In this document: one piece after another, positions 33,494 to 43,072 of the stretch
Layout: each line of letters opens with the position of its first letter
How positions within the stretch are numbered: position 1 is the first letter of the stretch
From: Bacteroidaceae bacterium
Lineage (GTDB): Bacteria > Bacteroidota > Bacteroidia > Bacteroidales > Bacteroidaceae
DNA length: 57,519 bases
Direction: 5' to 3'
Assembly (NCBI GenBank): GCA_017935785.1
Contig: JAGBGU010000024.1
Span: 1 to 57,519, forward strand
Made by a program: the position numbers and the translations under genes
Notes under the pieces: generated by a model
Seen by the model: the letters and a program-made list of their open reading frames with translations, nothing else
Told to the model about the DNA's origin: nothing
Database searches by the model: none

Positions 33494-36400
33494 TTATTCA
33501 ATCTTCACCTTTACGTAGGGCTTGATGATTACAGGGCCTGCGAGGCCGGATGGCATGAGGGCATCGTCGTCATTCCAGTGCTTCCAGGCGACGAAGGTGG
33601 TGCGGCCCGAGGGGCGCTCGTCGGGATGCTGCATCCATTCGGGCCACTGGGCGTAAGTGATACCCTTCGGTTCGTAGTCGAGCGGCAGACGTTCGTCGCC
33701 TATCAGGCGGTTTATCCACTGGTTCGTGACGCGCACTTCGATGGTGTTCACTCCTGCCTGCACGGCCTTGGTGATGTCCTTGCTGTAGGGTGCGTTCCAG
33801 AGGATGCCCATGTCCTCGTCGTTCACGAAGAGTTCGGCAATGACGAACACCTGGCCGAGGCGCAGATCGAAGACAATGTCGTCGGTGAGATAGTCGTCGG
33901 GCAGCGTGAAGGCGCTGGTATAGACGGCGGTACCGCTGAAGTACTTCACATCGTCATCCTCCATTTCACTGAGCGATATGAGCTTTGGCAACTGGATGTC
34001 CCATTCGCGGCCCCACTTCTGGTTGAGGTGCACCTCCCAGCTGCTATCGAGAGCGATGGGTGCGGGAACATCCTCGACATGCGCCTGGAGTGTGTGGCCC
34101 TGCGCATCGGTGAGCGCCACTTCGCCCGGAGCAGGCGTCAGCCAGTAGGGTTCTCCGTCCTCGATGATTACGCGCGGCTCGTCCTTGTGTCCCGTCAGGT
34201 TGACCGTCTGTGCGTCGGTAAAGTACTTGTCGTAGATTTCCCCGCCTACCACATATTTAAGGTGCAGCCTGGGCTCGCCCATGGATTCTGCGAGTGGGCC
34301 GAAGGGCGCCTTCACCTCCTCTGCGTTGAAAATGTATTGGCCCGCCTCTGTCTTCTGTGTCACAAGGTTGGTGACATCGGTGGACTGCGGTGCCCGTTCG
34401 TAGTTGAAGGCTGTGGGAATGTGACCGTAGAAGGCGGCCACGATGCAGAGGTCGCCCGTTTCTCCCGGCTGCGGCAGTTCCAGACGATGGCTCTCGGGCA
34501 CGTTGATTGTGTGTACTTTCCCGCCTGTCGTGTATTTCACATAGGCGCTCTTCACGACACCATAGTAGGGATCTCCGCCAGCCAGTCCGTTGTCTGCCAC
34601 GACGTTGAGCCGGCCATCCTTCATGCGATTGTTCAGTTTTTGTGTGATTTCAACCATACCCTCGGGCAGGAACTGTCCGTATTCGGCACGCAGAATCTCG
34701 AAGCCGGGCAGCGGCTCGTCCTGCACGCTGCTGAGCGCCTGCTGGATGGAGGTGAACTGCACATCGCCCTTCATAGGCTCACGGAATACGATGAAGTAGG
34801 CCTCCTCGGGTCCGAAGTCGAGGCTTATCTCTGTCATGCCGTCCTGCTCGTTCCATGCGGGCACGGCCTCCATGGTGCCCTTCTGGGCATTCCACAGCTC
34901 GGGCACGAGGCCGCTGACGCGGAAGGTGCAGCGCTCCGTGCGGTACTCCTTCAGCTGGTTCGAGATGAAATACACCTCGGCCTCTTTCGTCGAGCGGTGG
35001 ATGTAGAGCAGACGCGTGTCGCCCTGTCCGCCGCTGAAGTCGGCCTTCAAGCCAGTCTTGCTGGCCGCCTCGGCAATCGTGAGATCCTGTATCTTACCGT
35101 CGTTGCTACCCTCGGGTCCCCATAGCTCGTCCACCATGGTTTGGTATTCCGTGTCGCTTTCGGGATATCCTTCCAGCGTGGGCTGTCCCTGGGGGCGCGG
35201 CCCGATGATGCATGCGCCGGCCTTGTTGAAGGTCTTCAGCTGGCGCAGCAGTGCCAGCGTGGGCTGCTCGCCGCCCGAGAGAGCCATGAAATGATAGCTG
35301 CGGCCCTGGGGGGTGCACAGCTTGCCGTCTCGCACGCTCATCTGAGTCAGCTTGGTGTCCGTCACCTGGTCATAGTCGAGGCCAAGCTCACGAATATCGG
35401 ACCGTTCCTCGCCCATGTTGGGCGACGATTCGCCGATGAAGACCAGCACGTCCTGCACGCCTTCGCCCTGCTGGAGCAGGAACTGCGAGCGGGCACAATA
35501 GTCCATCCAGGCGCGGCCCTGTTCCCACCAAGTATTGTGGCGGTTGAAGTTCGTGCCATACTGACCCAGGCTGAAGCCGGGACCCACCTCCCACGGCTGG
35601 TGGGCATTGGTGTGGAGGATGAAGCGATTCACGCCGTTCGACCAATTATAGTCGCCCTGTGCCTTCAGCATGCCGGGATGGTTCCTGTGGCGGCTCTCCA
35701 TGCCCGTGGCCGTGAACGACTCTGCTCCCACCACCTGACGCCCGTTGGCATGAGCAATCGAGGCTGCCAGATTGGCCATTCCCGAGAACTCATTGTTGCC
35801 CACCCAGAACTCGCTCATGGGCACATCGGCCTCCCGGCCTACCTCAAGGGCGTTGAAGGGGCCTTCGTAGGGCTCGGTCAGGAAGCGCATTCCGTGCTTT
35901 TTGCATAGTTCGGCAAAGTAGTCGTAGTAGTTCTCGGCCATCAGCTCGCCCACGGTGAGGCGCAGGTCCCACAGGAAGCGTTCTGCCACAGGGCCGCTTT
36001 CCACATAGTAGCCAGCCATGGCGGGCAGGAAGAGCTTCAGGTCATAGTGGCGGCGGGCCTTGAACTCGGTCTCGAAGCCCGGTGTCCAGTTGCCGCAGCC
36101 CACCTCATAACTGTCAATGAGCGAACCCGTCAGCCCGGTGCCTACGAGCGGCCCCAGGCGGTCGATGATGGGCTGTATGCCGCCGGCCCAAAACGCATCC
36201 AGCGCCTTGCGGCTCATCTTGTCACACTCTAGGCCGTTGCCGCCGGCCAGGGCCGGATGGTTGGTCATGCCCGTGGGCGTGAAGCCAAAGCGCAGGATGG
36301 TCCAGCGTCCCTCGGGAGCCTCCCATGCCAGTGTGCCGCCCGGCTGCATCTGGTCCGTGAGGTCCACTATGTCCGCCTGGTGCACCACGACGCTGTCGGG

Positions 36401-37030
36401 TACCTCACGCAGCGACGGCATCAGGTGGCGCTGGAAGGCATTGTTGGCCAGCGTCTTGACATCCAGGTTCCCGATGCGCTGTGTCATCATCGGGGTGGGG
36501 AAGGCCAGCACGGCAATGTCCTGATAGCATCCATGATTCGTCTTCGGTTGGGGCATCACCAGACATACGGTGCGTCCGCCCTCCACCTGCTGCTCGCTCC
36601 AGGTTACCGTCTGCATGGCATCCTCGGGCTTCACCCACGGTCCGCCGCTCGACGACCATCCCGGGCCGTTGTGGAACGACAACTCCATGCCCAGCCGCTT
36701 AGCCTCGCTGGCTGCGTGCTTGAACAACTCGAGCCATTCGTCGCTCATGTATTTGACGGGCCCTTGTGGGAAGCCCATTCCGCCGTTGAAGAGCGTGGCC
36801 TCGTGAATGCCCACACGGTGCATCGCCTCCAGGTCGGCCGTGATACCCTCGCGCGTCACGTTGCCGTCCAGCCAGTGCCACCATGTGCACACCTGTGCCT
36901 CCTGTGGCGGATTGTTAAAACCCTCGCGCAGGGATTTCAAGCTTTTGTCTTTGACTGCCGTTGTCGGCGTACAGCTCATCAAGCACACCAAAAGGGCTGA
37001 GAGAATAATTGCAGTTTTCTTCTTCTTCAT
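33494..37030 (-). CDS. Glycoside hydrolase family 106, probable α-L-rhamnosidase lipoprotein
   Basis: 1178 residues with a lipoprotein signal (ALLVCLMSC, Cys20). The N-terminal catalytic region shows GH106 features: WWHWLDGNVTREGITADLEA (near 48), ATLFNGGMGF and LSFHNGPGWSSSGGPW near 110-135, and a second block YTEPYEGP-like (LTEPYEGPFNALEVGREAD) near 385. C-terminal β-domains include a sugar-binding region of galactose-binding type (about 1015-1160, FDLRLGQVFVIAELFVNDED). GH106 enzymes release rhamnose from pectin rhamnogalacturonan and related glycans in the periplasm or at the surface. It is bracketed by two same-direction IS1380 remnants; one ends 11 bp from its start codon. Confidence 0.88.
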   Translation of the reverse strand: MKKKKTAIILSALLVCLMSCTPTTAVKDKSLKSLREGFNNPPQEAQVCTWWHWLDGNVTREGITADLEAMHRVGIHEATLFNGGMGFPQGPVKYMSDEWLELFKHAASEAKRLGMELSFHNGPGWSSSGGPWVKPEDAMQTVTWSEQQVEGGRTVCLVMPQPKTNHGCYQDIAVLAFPTPMMTQRIGNLDVKTLANNAFQRHLMPSLREVPDSVVVHQADIVDLTDQMQPGGTLAWEAPEGRWTILRFGFTPTGMTNHPALAGGNGLECDKMSRKALDAFWAGGIQPIIDRLGPLVGTGLTGSLIDSYEVGCGNWTPGFETEFKARRHYDLKLFLPAMAGYYVESGPVAERFLWDLRLTVGELMAENYYDYFAELCKKHGMRFLTEPYEGPFNALEVGREADVPMSEFWVGNNEFSGMANLAASIAHANGRQVVGAESFTATGMESRHRNHPGMLKAQGDYNWSNGVNRFILHTNAHQPWEVGPGFSLGQYGTNFNRHNTWWEQGRAWMDYCARSQFLLQQGEGVQDVLVFIGESSPNMGEERSDIRELGLDYDQVTDTKLTQMSVRDGKLCTPQGRSYHFMALSGGEQPTLALLRQLKTFNKAGACIIGPRPQGQPTLEGYPESDTEYQTMVDELWGPEGSNDGKIQDLTIAEAASKTGLKADFSGGQGDTRLLYIHRSTKEAEVYFISNQLKEYRTERCTFRVSGLVPELWNAQKGTMEAVPAWNEQDGMTEISLDFGPEEAYFIVFREPMKGDVQFTSIQQALSSVQDEPLPGFEILRAEYGQFLPEGMVEITQKLNNRMKDGRLNVVADNGLAGGDPYYGVVKSAYVKYTTGGKVHTINVPESHRLELPQPGETGDLCIVAAFYGHIPTAFNYERAPQSTDVTNLVTQKTEAGQYIFNAEEVKAPFGPLAESMGEPRLHLKYVVGGEIYDKYFTDAQTVNLTGHKDEPRVIIEDGEPYWLTPAPGEVALTDAQGHTLQAHVEDVPAPIALDSSWEVHLNQKWGREWDIQLPKLISLSEMEDDDVKYFSGTAVYTSAFTLPDDYLTDDIVFDLRLGQVFVIAELFVNDEDMGILWNAPYSKDITKAVQAGVNTIEVRVTNQWINRLIGDERLPLDYEPKGITYAQWPEWMQHPDERPSGRTTFVAWKHWNDDDALMPSGLAGPVIIKPYVKVKIE

Positions 37031-37041
37031 TGGGCGTATTA

Positions 37042-37713
37042 CCTAAATTCCGTAGCACTTTAGTTTGATTTTTTTTATAAGTTCCTGAGCAACAAAAAGT
37101 TGCCCAGAATTTTGCCATGTCAGATTTTTCACTTACCTTAGTGCTGCGTTTCAAGACAAGCAAAATCGCACATGACATGGCAAAGGTAAGCATAAAATCT
37201 GAGAGAATCACTCCTTTTGGAGGGATATTTCACGTGAGAGAGCAATTTTCCCGTTATGTAGGTCCGGTTATCGACAAAGTACTGGGCCTCCGATGTACGT
37301 CATTCGGCTACCAGTACGGCGAGATTGCAGGTTCGCTGGCAAGTGTCTACTTTTGTGGCGGTGACTGCGTGGAGGACGTTACGAGCCACCTGATGCCCCA
37401 TCTCGCGCTGCATCCCACACTTCGCACATGCAGCTCTGACACAATCCTGAGAGCGATTTCAGAACTGGCCACGGCCAACACGACCTACACCTCTGACACG
37501 GGCAAGAGCTATGACTTCAATACCGCCACGAAGCTGAACCGTTTGCTGGTAAAGGCTCTCCTGAGCACAGGGCAGCTCATGGCTGGAGCGTCGTACGACC
37601 TTGACTTCGACCATCAGTTCATAGAGACGGAGAAGTACGATGCGAAGATGACCTACAAGAAGTTCACAGGCTACAGTCCCGGGTCAGCATCACTATTAGT
37701 TGCGGATTTTAGG
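37042..37713 (+). mobile_element. Internally deleted IS1380-family element, copy 2, with both ends
   Basis: 672 bp from CCTAAATTCCGTAGCAC (37042) to TGCGGATTTTAGG (37713), whose complement CCTAAAATCCGCAAC matches the left terminus, so both inverted-repeat ends are present. A full member is about 1.6-1.7 kb; the C-terminal two-thirds of the transposase is deleted. I saw no matching target duplication beside the ends. Its left end abuts the GH106 start by 11 bp, so GH106 transcription must begin within or across the element. Confidence 0.85.
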
Positions 37714-37740
37714 ACAATATATATATTACTAAAAGTATAA
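37177..37740 (+). pseudogene. Truncated IS1380-family transposase, copy 2
   Basis: Frame from MAKVSIKSERITPFGG (ATG 37177) runs uninterrupted through GLRCTSFGYQYGEIAG, CGGDCVEDVTSHLMPH, YDLDFDHQFIETEKYDAK and KKFTGYSPG, then jumps to unrelated residues where the deletion joins the right terminus, ending at 37740. About 170 residues of the N-terminal domain remain; the catalytic residues further on are missing. It cannot transpose by itself. Confidence 0.85.
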
Positions 37741-38184
37741 TAATAATTATATAATACATTATTAATAATGTAATAATTATTATATTATACCCTACGCTCC
37801 TATCCCTCTCCCCTCAACCTCACTATATGTCTAAAAAAACATTTTGCAAAATGCAAAATGCAAAAAGGGAGAGGAGCGTAGAGCCAAGTTCGCTTGAGCT
37901 ATGCCGAGTGACGCAGCATTTCGATGACAGTAAAAAAGCATAAAATCCTCACCTCTGCCCCCTTGGGCACCCACAGGCCTCCTTGGCACCGCGCTCCCTT
38001 CACTTTGGCACAGAAGCACATTAAGCGCTTCTTCATGGTCCAAGTTCGCCCTCTTTATGGGGAAAGGCTCAGTTAAGGCTCGCAGTGATATTCTGAAATT
38101 TGCGGTTGAGCGAGAGCACAGCCAAACTTACTTGAACTATGCGCTCGCCCCCCCCTTTTTTTTGCATTTTGCAATAACGAAAAA
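37741..38184. other. Intergenic region with repeat fragments before GH97 end
   Basis: Starts with an AT-rich run of TAATAAT motifs. Between two inverted TGCAAAAT repeats (37842-37866 and 38158-38176) lie fragments of the palindromic repeat family: GCCAAGTTCGCTTGAGCTATGC near 37882 (key motif GAGCTATGCCGAG) and GGCTCGCAGTGA…CTGAAATTTGCGGT near 38075-38105. No gene is supported. Confidence 0.6.
37842..38176. repeat. 335-bp segment flanked by inverted TGCAAAAT repeats
   Basis: TTTTGCAAAATGCAAAATGC at 37842 faces TTTTGCATTTTGCA at 38158-38173. The interior carries scrambled pieces of the long palindromic element and no ORF. It could be a decayed non-autonomous element or a chance build-up of repeats. 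Confidence 0.5.
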
Positions 38185-40131
38185 TCACTGTTTCAATATC
38201 AGTCCGCCGCCGGGCTGCATGGTTACCTTGGCAATGCCCTTGCGGCTAACCCTCAGCTTGGTGAGCTGCGGTCCCTTCTTGGGGTCGTCAATGTAGCAGC
38301 TGACGGTCTTGCCGGCAAACTCGGGGAGCGCAAGGGTGAGGCGCTTGGGCGCGCTCTCGGCGTTGAGCCCTGCCACATACCAACTGTCTCCGCTGCGGCG
38401 GGCTATTACCACATACTTGCCGGGATAGCCGTCCACGAAGCGTGTATCGTCCCAAGCCGTGGGCACTTGGCGCAGAAAATCGAGCTCGAAGGCGGGCAGT
38501 TCGGTAAGGTTGTTGGGCTGTACGGCTATGCACTGCACACTCGTCTGCACCACAATGGCGGCCGCCATCTCAAAGATGTCCGTAGTATGGCGCTTGTGGC
38601 GGCTCTTGTTGTCCTTGCTCAGGTATTTGTTCATGATGGTTCCGCCCCAATCCATGGCTGCCACGGCATTGCGGCAGAAGGGATAGATGGTAAGGTCCTT
38701 GGCCTCGTTCTTGGCGGCCCATTCGCCGAAGAAGACGTTTTCGGACGCGAGTACGGCCTCGCTGCCCACAAAATTGGGGTACATGCGCTCCCATCCGCGG
38801 GGCAGCGTGCATCCGTGGAAGATTACCTGAAGGCCGAACTCGTTGGCGTCAGTAAGTATGTCCTCGTAGAGCTGCATGGTGTGCTGCTTGTCTCCGCTGA
38901 AGAAGTCCACCTTGATGCCCGCTATGCCGTTCTTCTGCATCCAAGCCATCTCGCGGCGGCGCGCGGCGCTCTTGTCCATGCGGTGCTTGGGGGTCTGCGG
39001 CGCGTCGTTGGCGGCTCCGTTACTGTTGTACCACAGGAGCAGGCGCACGCCCTTCTCGCGGGCGTAGGCCGAGAGTTCCTCCATGCGCTTGTAGCCTATG
39101 TTGCGGTCCCAATTGGCGTCCACAAGGCAGTATTCGTAACCCATCTTGGCGGCGGTGTCAATGAAGCGCACTTGGTCGTCGTAGTTGATGCTGCCGTCCT
39201 GCCACACGAGCCAACTCCACGTATAGCGTCCGGGCTTGTAGGCCTCGGAGGCTTGGTACTTGGGCTGCACCACGTGCTGCGTTATCTGTGTCTCCACGAT
39301 GGGTTTCAGGTCGGCTCCCACGGTAATGGTTCGCCACGGTGTGGTGGCGGGCAGCGCCATGGCCGCCGTTGCGGTGCCGTAGCCGTTGCTCTCGCCCTCC
39401 ATGGGGAAGGCCACGGTATAGCCCGTGGCGGGGTCGTAGTCGCTCAGGCGGCAGCCCACATAGTTGCCGTCCGTACCCGATTCGGACAGGAGCACCCATC
39501 CGTCCGCGCCCACACGGAAGAGGGCGGGAAACGTGTAGCCGCGCTTGTAGTGGCTGCGGTTGGTCAGGGGGGCGTCGAGGCTCCATCCCTCCTCATAGGA
39601 AGGCTTGGTACGCATCCATCCCACCATGGGGTCGCTCTGCGGCGTAATGAAGGCTGTGGCCTGCTGCGGAATGTTGAAGGCTGTGGCCTCTGCCTGCACC
39701 ACCATGCACTGTGTGTCGCCCGTCTGCGGCACGTGGTAGCGGAAGGCCACGTCGTTGTCTGCCACGGCAAACTGTATCTCCATGGGCTTGTCCTTGGCGT
39801 TCTTCAGTTTCAATACGGCATGGTTGGCCTTGAATACGTTGTTGCGCCTCTTGCCGTTGGGCAGGGTATAGTTCTGCTCGCTCACGCCCTTAGGCTCGTA
39901 CTTGTCGAGCTTCAGTCCCGTGGCGTAGTCGCCCGTGTTGGCACGGAAGCCCAAAGCGCTCTTCTGCAACATCTGCTTGCCGTCGTACTGCACGGAATAG
40001 TAGGCTTTGCCGCCTTCCACGCCAAGCGTCACACGTAGTCGGCCGTCGGGCGAGGCAAGGGTGTTCTCCTGAGCCTGCGCCATTGCTGACATGGCCACCA
40101 ATACGGCCATAATAAAATTCCTCTTCTTCAT
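38185..40131 (-). CDS. Glycoside hydrolase family 97, α-galactosidase-like
   Basis: 648 residues with a signal peptide (MKKRNFIMAVLVAMSAMAQA). N-terminal β-super-sandwich (about 25-290), a (β/α)8 barrel (about 300-560) and a C-terminal β-domain. The barrel has IKVDFFSGDKQ near 410, where the Asp corresponds to the nucleophile of retaining GH97 members, and FVGSEAVLASE near 455 with a candidate acid/base Glu. This pattern favours an α-galactosidase (or other retaining) activity over the inverting SusB α-glucosidase; that is inference. It is last in the minus-strand run that begins at 44872, 43 nt after the PhoPQ-related gene. Confidence 0.88.
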   Translation of the reverse strand: MKKRNFIMAVLVAMSAMAQAQENTLASPDGRLRVTLGVEGGKAYYSVQYDGKQMLQKSALGFRANTGDYATGLKLDKYEPKGVSEQNYTLPNGKRRNNVFKANHAVLKLKNAKDKPMEIQFAVADNDVAFRYHVPQTGDTQCMVVQAEATAFNIPQQATAFITPQSDPMVGWMRTKPSYEEGWSLDAPLTNRSHYKRGYTFPALFRVGADGWVLLSESGTDGNYVGCRLSDYDPATGYTVAFPMEGESNGYGTATAAMALPATTPWRTITVGADLKPIVETQITQHVVQPKYQASEAYKPGRYTWSWLVWQDGSINYDDQVRFIDTAAKMGYEYCLVDANWDRNIGYKRMEELSAYAREKGVRLLLWYNSNGAANDAPQTPKHRMDKSAARRREMAWMQKNGIAGIKVDFFSGDKQHTMQLYEDILTDANEFGLQVIFHGCTLPRGWERMYPNFVGSEAVLASENVFFGEWAAKNEAKDLTIYPFCRNAVAAMDWGGTIMNKYLSKDNKSRHKRHTTDIFEMAAAIVVQTSVQCIAVQPNNLTELPAFELDFLRQVPTAWDDTRFVDGYPGKYVVIARRSGDSWYVAGLNAESAPKRLTLALPEFAGKTVSCYIDDPKKGPQLTKLRVSRKGIAKVTMQPGGGLILKQ

Positions 40132-40174
40132 ATCTGTATTTTTAGGAGTTACGTCTTATTGTTTTTTTATTTGC

Positions 40175-41569
40175 CTAATCCATATCCGCCGCCTGAGGCT
40201 GATACGGCGCGTCAAACACGGTGGAGGCATCGGCGGTGTACATGCGCGTGCAGAGGGTATAGCTGTCGTAACCTGCGGGATGCGCGTAGGTTAGCATCGC
40301 AAAGAAGGCCTTATAGCCCTTGCGCGGCAGTTCCACGGGGAGGGAGAACTTCTTCCTTTCGGGCAGCGGCATCTCAACGGGAGCGAATGTGCTCTTGCGG
40401 AAGTCCTTGGTATCGCTCTCGGCCTGCCACAGCTGCACGGAGAGCAGCCGCCCGCGCCCCGTCTTCAGCTTAAGGGAGGCGATGTCGCCCTCCACCCGCA
40501 CACTGCTGCTGCACGAGGGGTACTTGCCGCCGTGGATGGTATAGTGGAAGAAAGCCTCGAGCGAGGAGGAGACAGCCTTGCGGTCGCCCATGCCGTGGCC
40601 TGCGTTTGGGACGTATGTGATACGGTTCAGGCCGGGTATGCCGTACATGTAGTTCTTCACTGCGTCTACGGTCCAAAACTCGTCGTTGGTACTGAGCATC
40701 AGCCATTTGGGCATGGTATAGGAGGAGCGGTAGGAATAGGGGTCTACCATATCAACGAGGTTGCCTCCCTTGGATGAAGACAGCACGTCGGTCAGTCCAA
40801 GGTCTACATAGTCATGTATCTCGCGGCTGTAACTGCCGTACATGTGCTTCTGATAGGGCACGCTTACGGGCATGTGCAGGATGTCAATGACCATGGGCGC
40901 AATGGCTGCCACACGGCGGTCCTCGGTGGCGGCGGTCATCCATGTGGTCCATCCGCGCTTGGATGCGCCGTTAATCACAAAGCGCCCCTTGCTGCACGGT
41001 AGCCGCTTGGCGGCGGCAAACTGCTCCACGGCATCCATGGCGCGTACCACGCTCTTGACCATGGGGAACATCAGGGGCCACGACCTGTCGCCCGTATTTT
41101 GATACTGATGGAAGGTATAGGACATGAGCGCATCCTCGTACAGATTGTCGTAGAGGGGTTGGCGCGGCACCTGCCACAGCACGGCGGTAACGGCATTGCA
41201 GTGGCGGGCGCTATGGCCCATCATGCTGATTATGCCTTCGTCCCATCCGTGGTAGTTGGGTTCGCCCGTAACCTTATCGGCAGAGCCGCCCGTTACGTGG
41301 AGCAATACCTCGCGGTGCTTAACCTCGGGTGGCACAACGACCACCATCTCATGAATCCACGGGAACCCGCGCCACGTCTGCGACACCATGCGCAGGCGGT
41401 AGGCGGTTGCGCCATCGCGGGCAATGCTGTCAACCACATCCCAACGGAAACTGTTGTCCACTGAATCCACATAGGCCATCAGCGGCTTCTGCGTCTTTCC
41501 GCGGCTTTGTACGGGAGTACAGAGCAGCAGCAGGGGAAGAAGGGTAAAAAGGAGGGGAAATCTTTTCAT
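40175..41569 (-). CDS. PhoPQ-activated pathogenicity-related family α/β-hydrolase
   Basis: 464 residues with a signal peptide (MKRFPLLFTLLPLLLLCTPV). Matches the PhoPQ_related family: TWRGFPWIHEMVVVVP near 67, LLHVTGGSAD near 91, and the nucleophile elbow NGASKRGWTTW near 200, where the Ser is the likely nucleophile; an α/β-hydrolase fold is expected. The family's substrate is unknown; placed among glycosidases it might remove ester groups from polysaccharide, which is conjecture. It lies 29 nt after the antiporter gene in the same direction. Confidence 0.85.
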   Translation of the reverse strand: MKRFPLLFTLLPLLLLCTPVQSRGKTQKPLMAYVDSVDNSFRWDVVDSIARDGATAYRLRMVSQTWRGFPWIHEMVVVVPPEVKHREVLLHVTGGSADKVTGEPNYHGWDEGIISMMGHSARHCNAVTAVLWQVPRQPLYDNLYEDALMSYTFHQYQNTGDRSWPLMFPMVKSVVRAMDAVEQFAAAKRLPCSKGRFVINGASKRGWTTWMTAATEDRRVAAIAPMVIDILHMPVSVPYQKHMYGSYSREIHDYVDLGLTDVLSSSKGGNLVDMVDPYSYRSSYTMPKWLMLSTNDEFWTVDAVKNYMYGIPGLNRITYVPNAGHGMGDRKAVSSSLEAFFHYTIHGGKYPSCSSSVRVEGDIASLKLKTGRGRLLSVQLWQAESDTKDFRKSTFAPVEMPLPERKKFSLPVELPRKGYKAFFAMLTYAHPAGYDSYTLCTRMYTADASTVFDAPYQPQAADMD

Positions 41570-41598
41570 CAGTAAATATAACCTAAAAAATTAACATA

Positions 41599-43047
41599 TC
41601 AGTCTGTAATGTCCTCGCGCTGCAACAGGAGCAGCACATCGTCCTTCTGCAGGACAAGTTTTCCGGACGGCACCTTGTAGTCCTCGCCGCGGCGCACCAA
41701 AACCACCAACGACCCCTTGGGCAGGGTTGTGTGCATGAGCGTGCCGTCGTCGGGCAGCATGCTTTCAGTGACCACAAGGTCGGTCAGGTAGCTGCCCGTC
41801 TCCTCGGGCATTTCCACGCCAAAGCTGTTCACGTGTTCCTCCAACGGCTCGTCAAGTTTCAGCTTGCGTGCCACAAAGGGGATGGTGGTTCCCTGAACAA
41901 GCAAGCTAAGGAGTGTGATAAAGAACACAATGTTGAAAATGATTTCCGAGCCCGGAATGTTAGCCGCCACGGGATAGGTGGCAAAGATGATGGGCACGGC
42001 GCCGCGCAGTCCCACCCACGAAATGAAGGTTACGGCCTTGGGATTCATTTCCCTTATCCATGGCAGCAGACAAAGCACCACACTGACAGGGCGCGCCACA
42101 AGCATCAGGAACGCACCCACCACAAGGGCTTCCACTACAACGCTCATCATGTCGCTCGGGTTCACCAAAAGGCCGAGCGAGAGGAACATCACTATCTGCA
42201 CCAACCAAGTCATTCCGTCCATGAAGGAGTCAATCTCTCTGCGGCGGGCAATGCGGCAGTTGCCCACAAGCATGCCGGCCACGTACACCGAAAGGAAGCC
42301 GTTTCCGCCGGAAGCATTGCTCACGGCAAAAGTGATGAAGATGGTACTGAAAAGAAATAGCGCATAGAGCGAACCGTTCTGCAAGGTGATACGGTTTATG
42401 CTCCACACAATCACTTTTCCCATGCCAAATCCGAAGAACAGCCCGACTGCAAACTGAACGACCAACTTGGTACCCAAGGCGGCAAGGTCGAAAGTTCCGT
42501 CCGTGATAGCCTGCAGCAGCACAATGGTCAGCAAATAGGCCATGGGGTCATTACTTCCGCTCTCGAACTCCAATATGGGACGCAGGCGGTGTTTGAGGTT
42601 CATCTTCTGCGAGGAGAGCAGATTGAAGACCGAAGCGCTGTCCGTTGAAGCCATGGTAGCAGCCAACAGCATGGCCAACAGCAACGTGAAACTGCGGCCA
42701 TCATAGAGTTTGGGGGTAACCCAATAGATGAACGCACCTGTTAAGACTGTGGTCAGCAGTACGCCCACAGTGGATAGCATGACGCCCTTTCCCAACACAG
42801 GCTGTATTTCCTTCCACTTGGTGCCCATACCGCCCGAAAAGAGGATGACACAAAGGGAAAGCGTACCGACAAACTGTGCCTGATTGGTGTTGTTGTATTG
42901 GATACCCAAACCGTCTGTGCCGAAAAGCATTCCCACAACAAGGAACATAAGCAGGGCGGGCAGGCCGAACTTGAATCCTGTTCGGCAAAGCAACAGGCTG
43001 ATAAGCAACAGCGATGCAGCCGTAAAAATAATTAGTTCAGTTGTCAT
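41599..43047 (-). CDS. K+/H+ or Na+/H+ antiporter, CPA1/CvrA (NhaP2) type
   Basis: 482-residue inner-membrane protein with about twelve to thirteen helices. The ion-exchange core shows TDSASVFNLL near 137 and ESGSNDPMAYLL near 160, the ND pair of the CPA family. The C-terminal cytoplasmic part (about 400-480) resembles a TrkA-C regulatory domain (SLVVLVRRGEDYKVPSG). It exchanges potassium or sodium for protons. It is placed between glycoside-processing genes, 25 nt after the GH71/99-like gene, so it is likely co-transcribed with them; an ion pump is unusual in such a run. Confidence 0.88.
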   Translation of the reverse strand: MTTELIIFTAASLLLISLLLCRTGFKFGLPALLMFLVVGMLFGTDGLGIQYNNTNQAQFVGTLSLCVILFSGGMGTKWKEIQPVLGKGVMLSTVGVLLTTVLTGAFIYWVTPKLYDGRSFTLLLAMLLAATMASTDSASVFNLLSSQKMNLKHRLRPILEFESGSNDPMAYLLTIVLLQAITDGTFDLAALGTKLVVQFAVGLFFGFGMGKVIVWSINRITLQNGSLYALFLFSTIFITFAVSNASGGNGFLSVYVAGMLVGNCRIARRREIDSFMDGMTWLVQIVMFLSLGLLVNPSDMMSVVVEALVVGAFLMLVARPVSVVLCLLPWIREMNPKAVTFISWVGLRGAVPIIFATYPVAANIPGSEIIFNIVFFITLLSLLVQGTTIPFVARKLKLDEPLEEHVNSFGVEMPEETGSYLTDLVVTESMLPDDGTLMHTTLPKGSLVVLVRRGEDYKVPSGKLVLQKDDVLLLLQREDITD

Positions 43048-43072
43048 TATCGTTGTTTCTTTCTTATCTTAA

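Noticed and set aside
33578..35125. 515-codon plus-strand frame opposite the GH106 gene
   Set aside because: Antisense artefact in high-GC coding sequence; no domain or signal recognised.
38467..40038. 523-codon plus-strand frame opposite GH97
   Set aside because: Val/His/Gly-rich antisense reading without motifs; GH97 features are clear on the minus strand.
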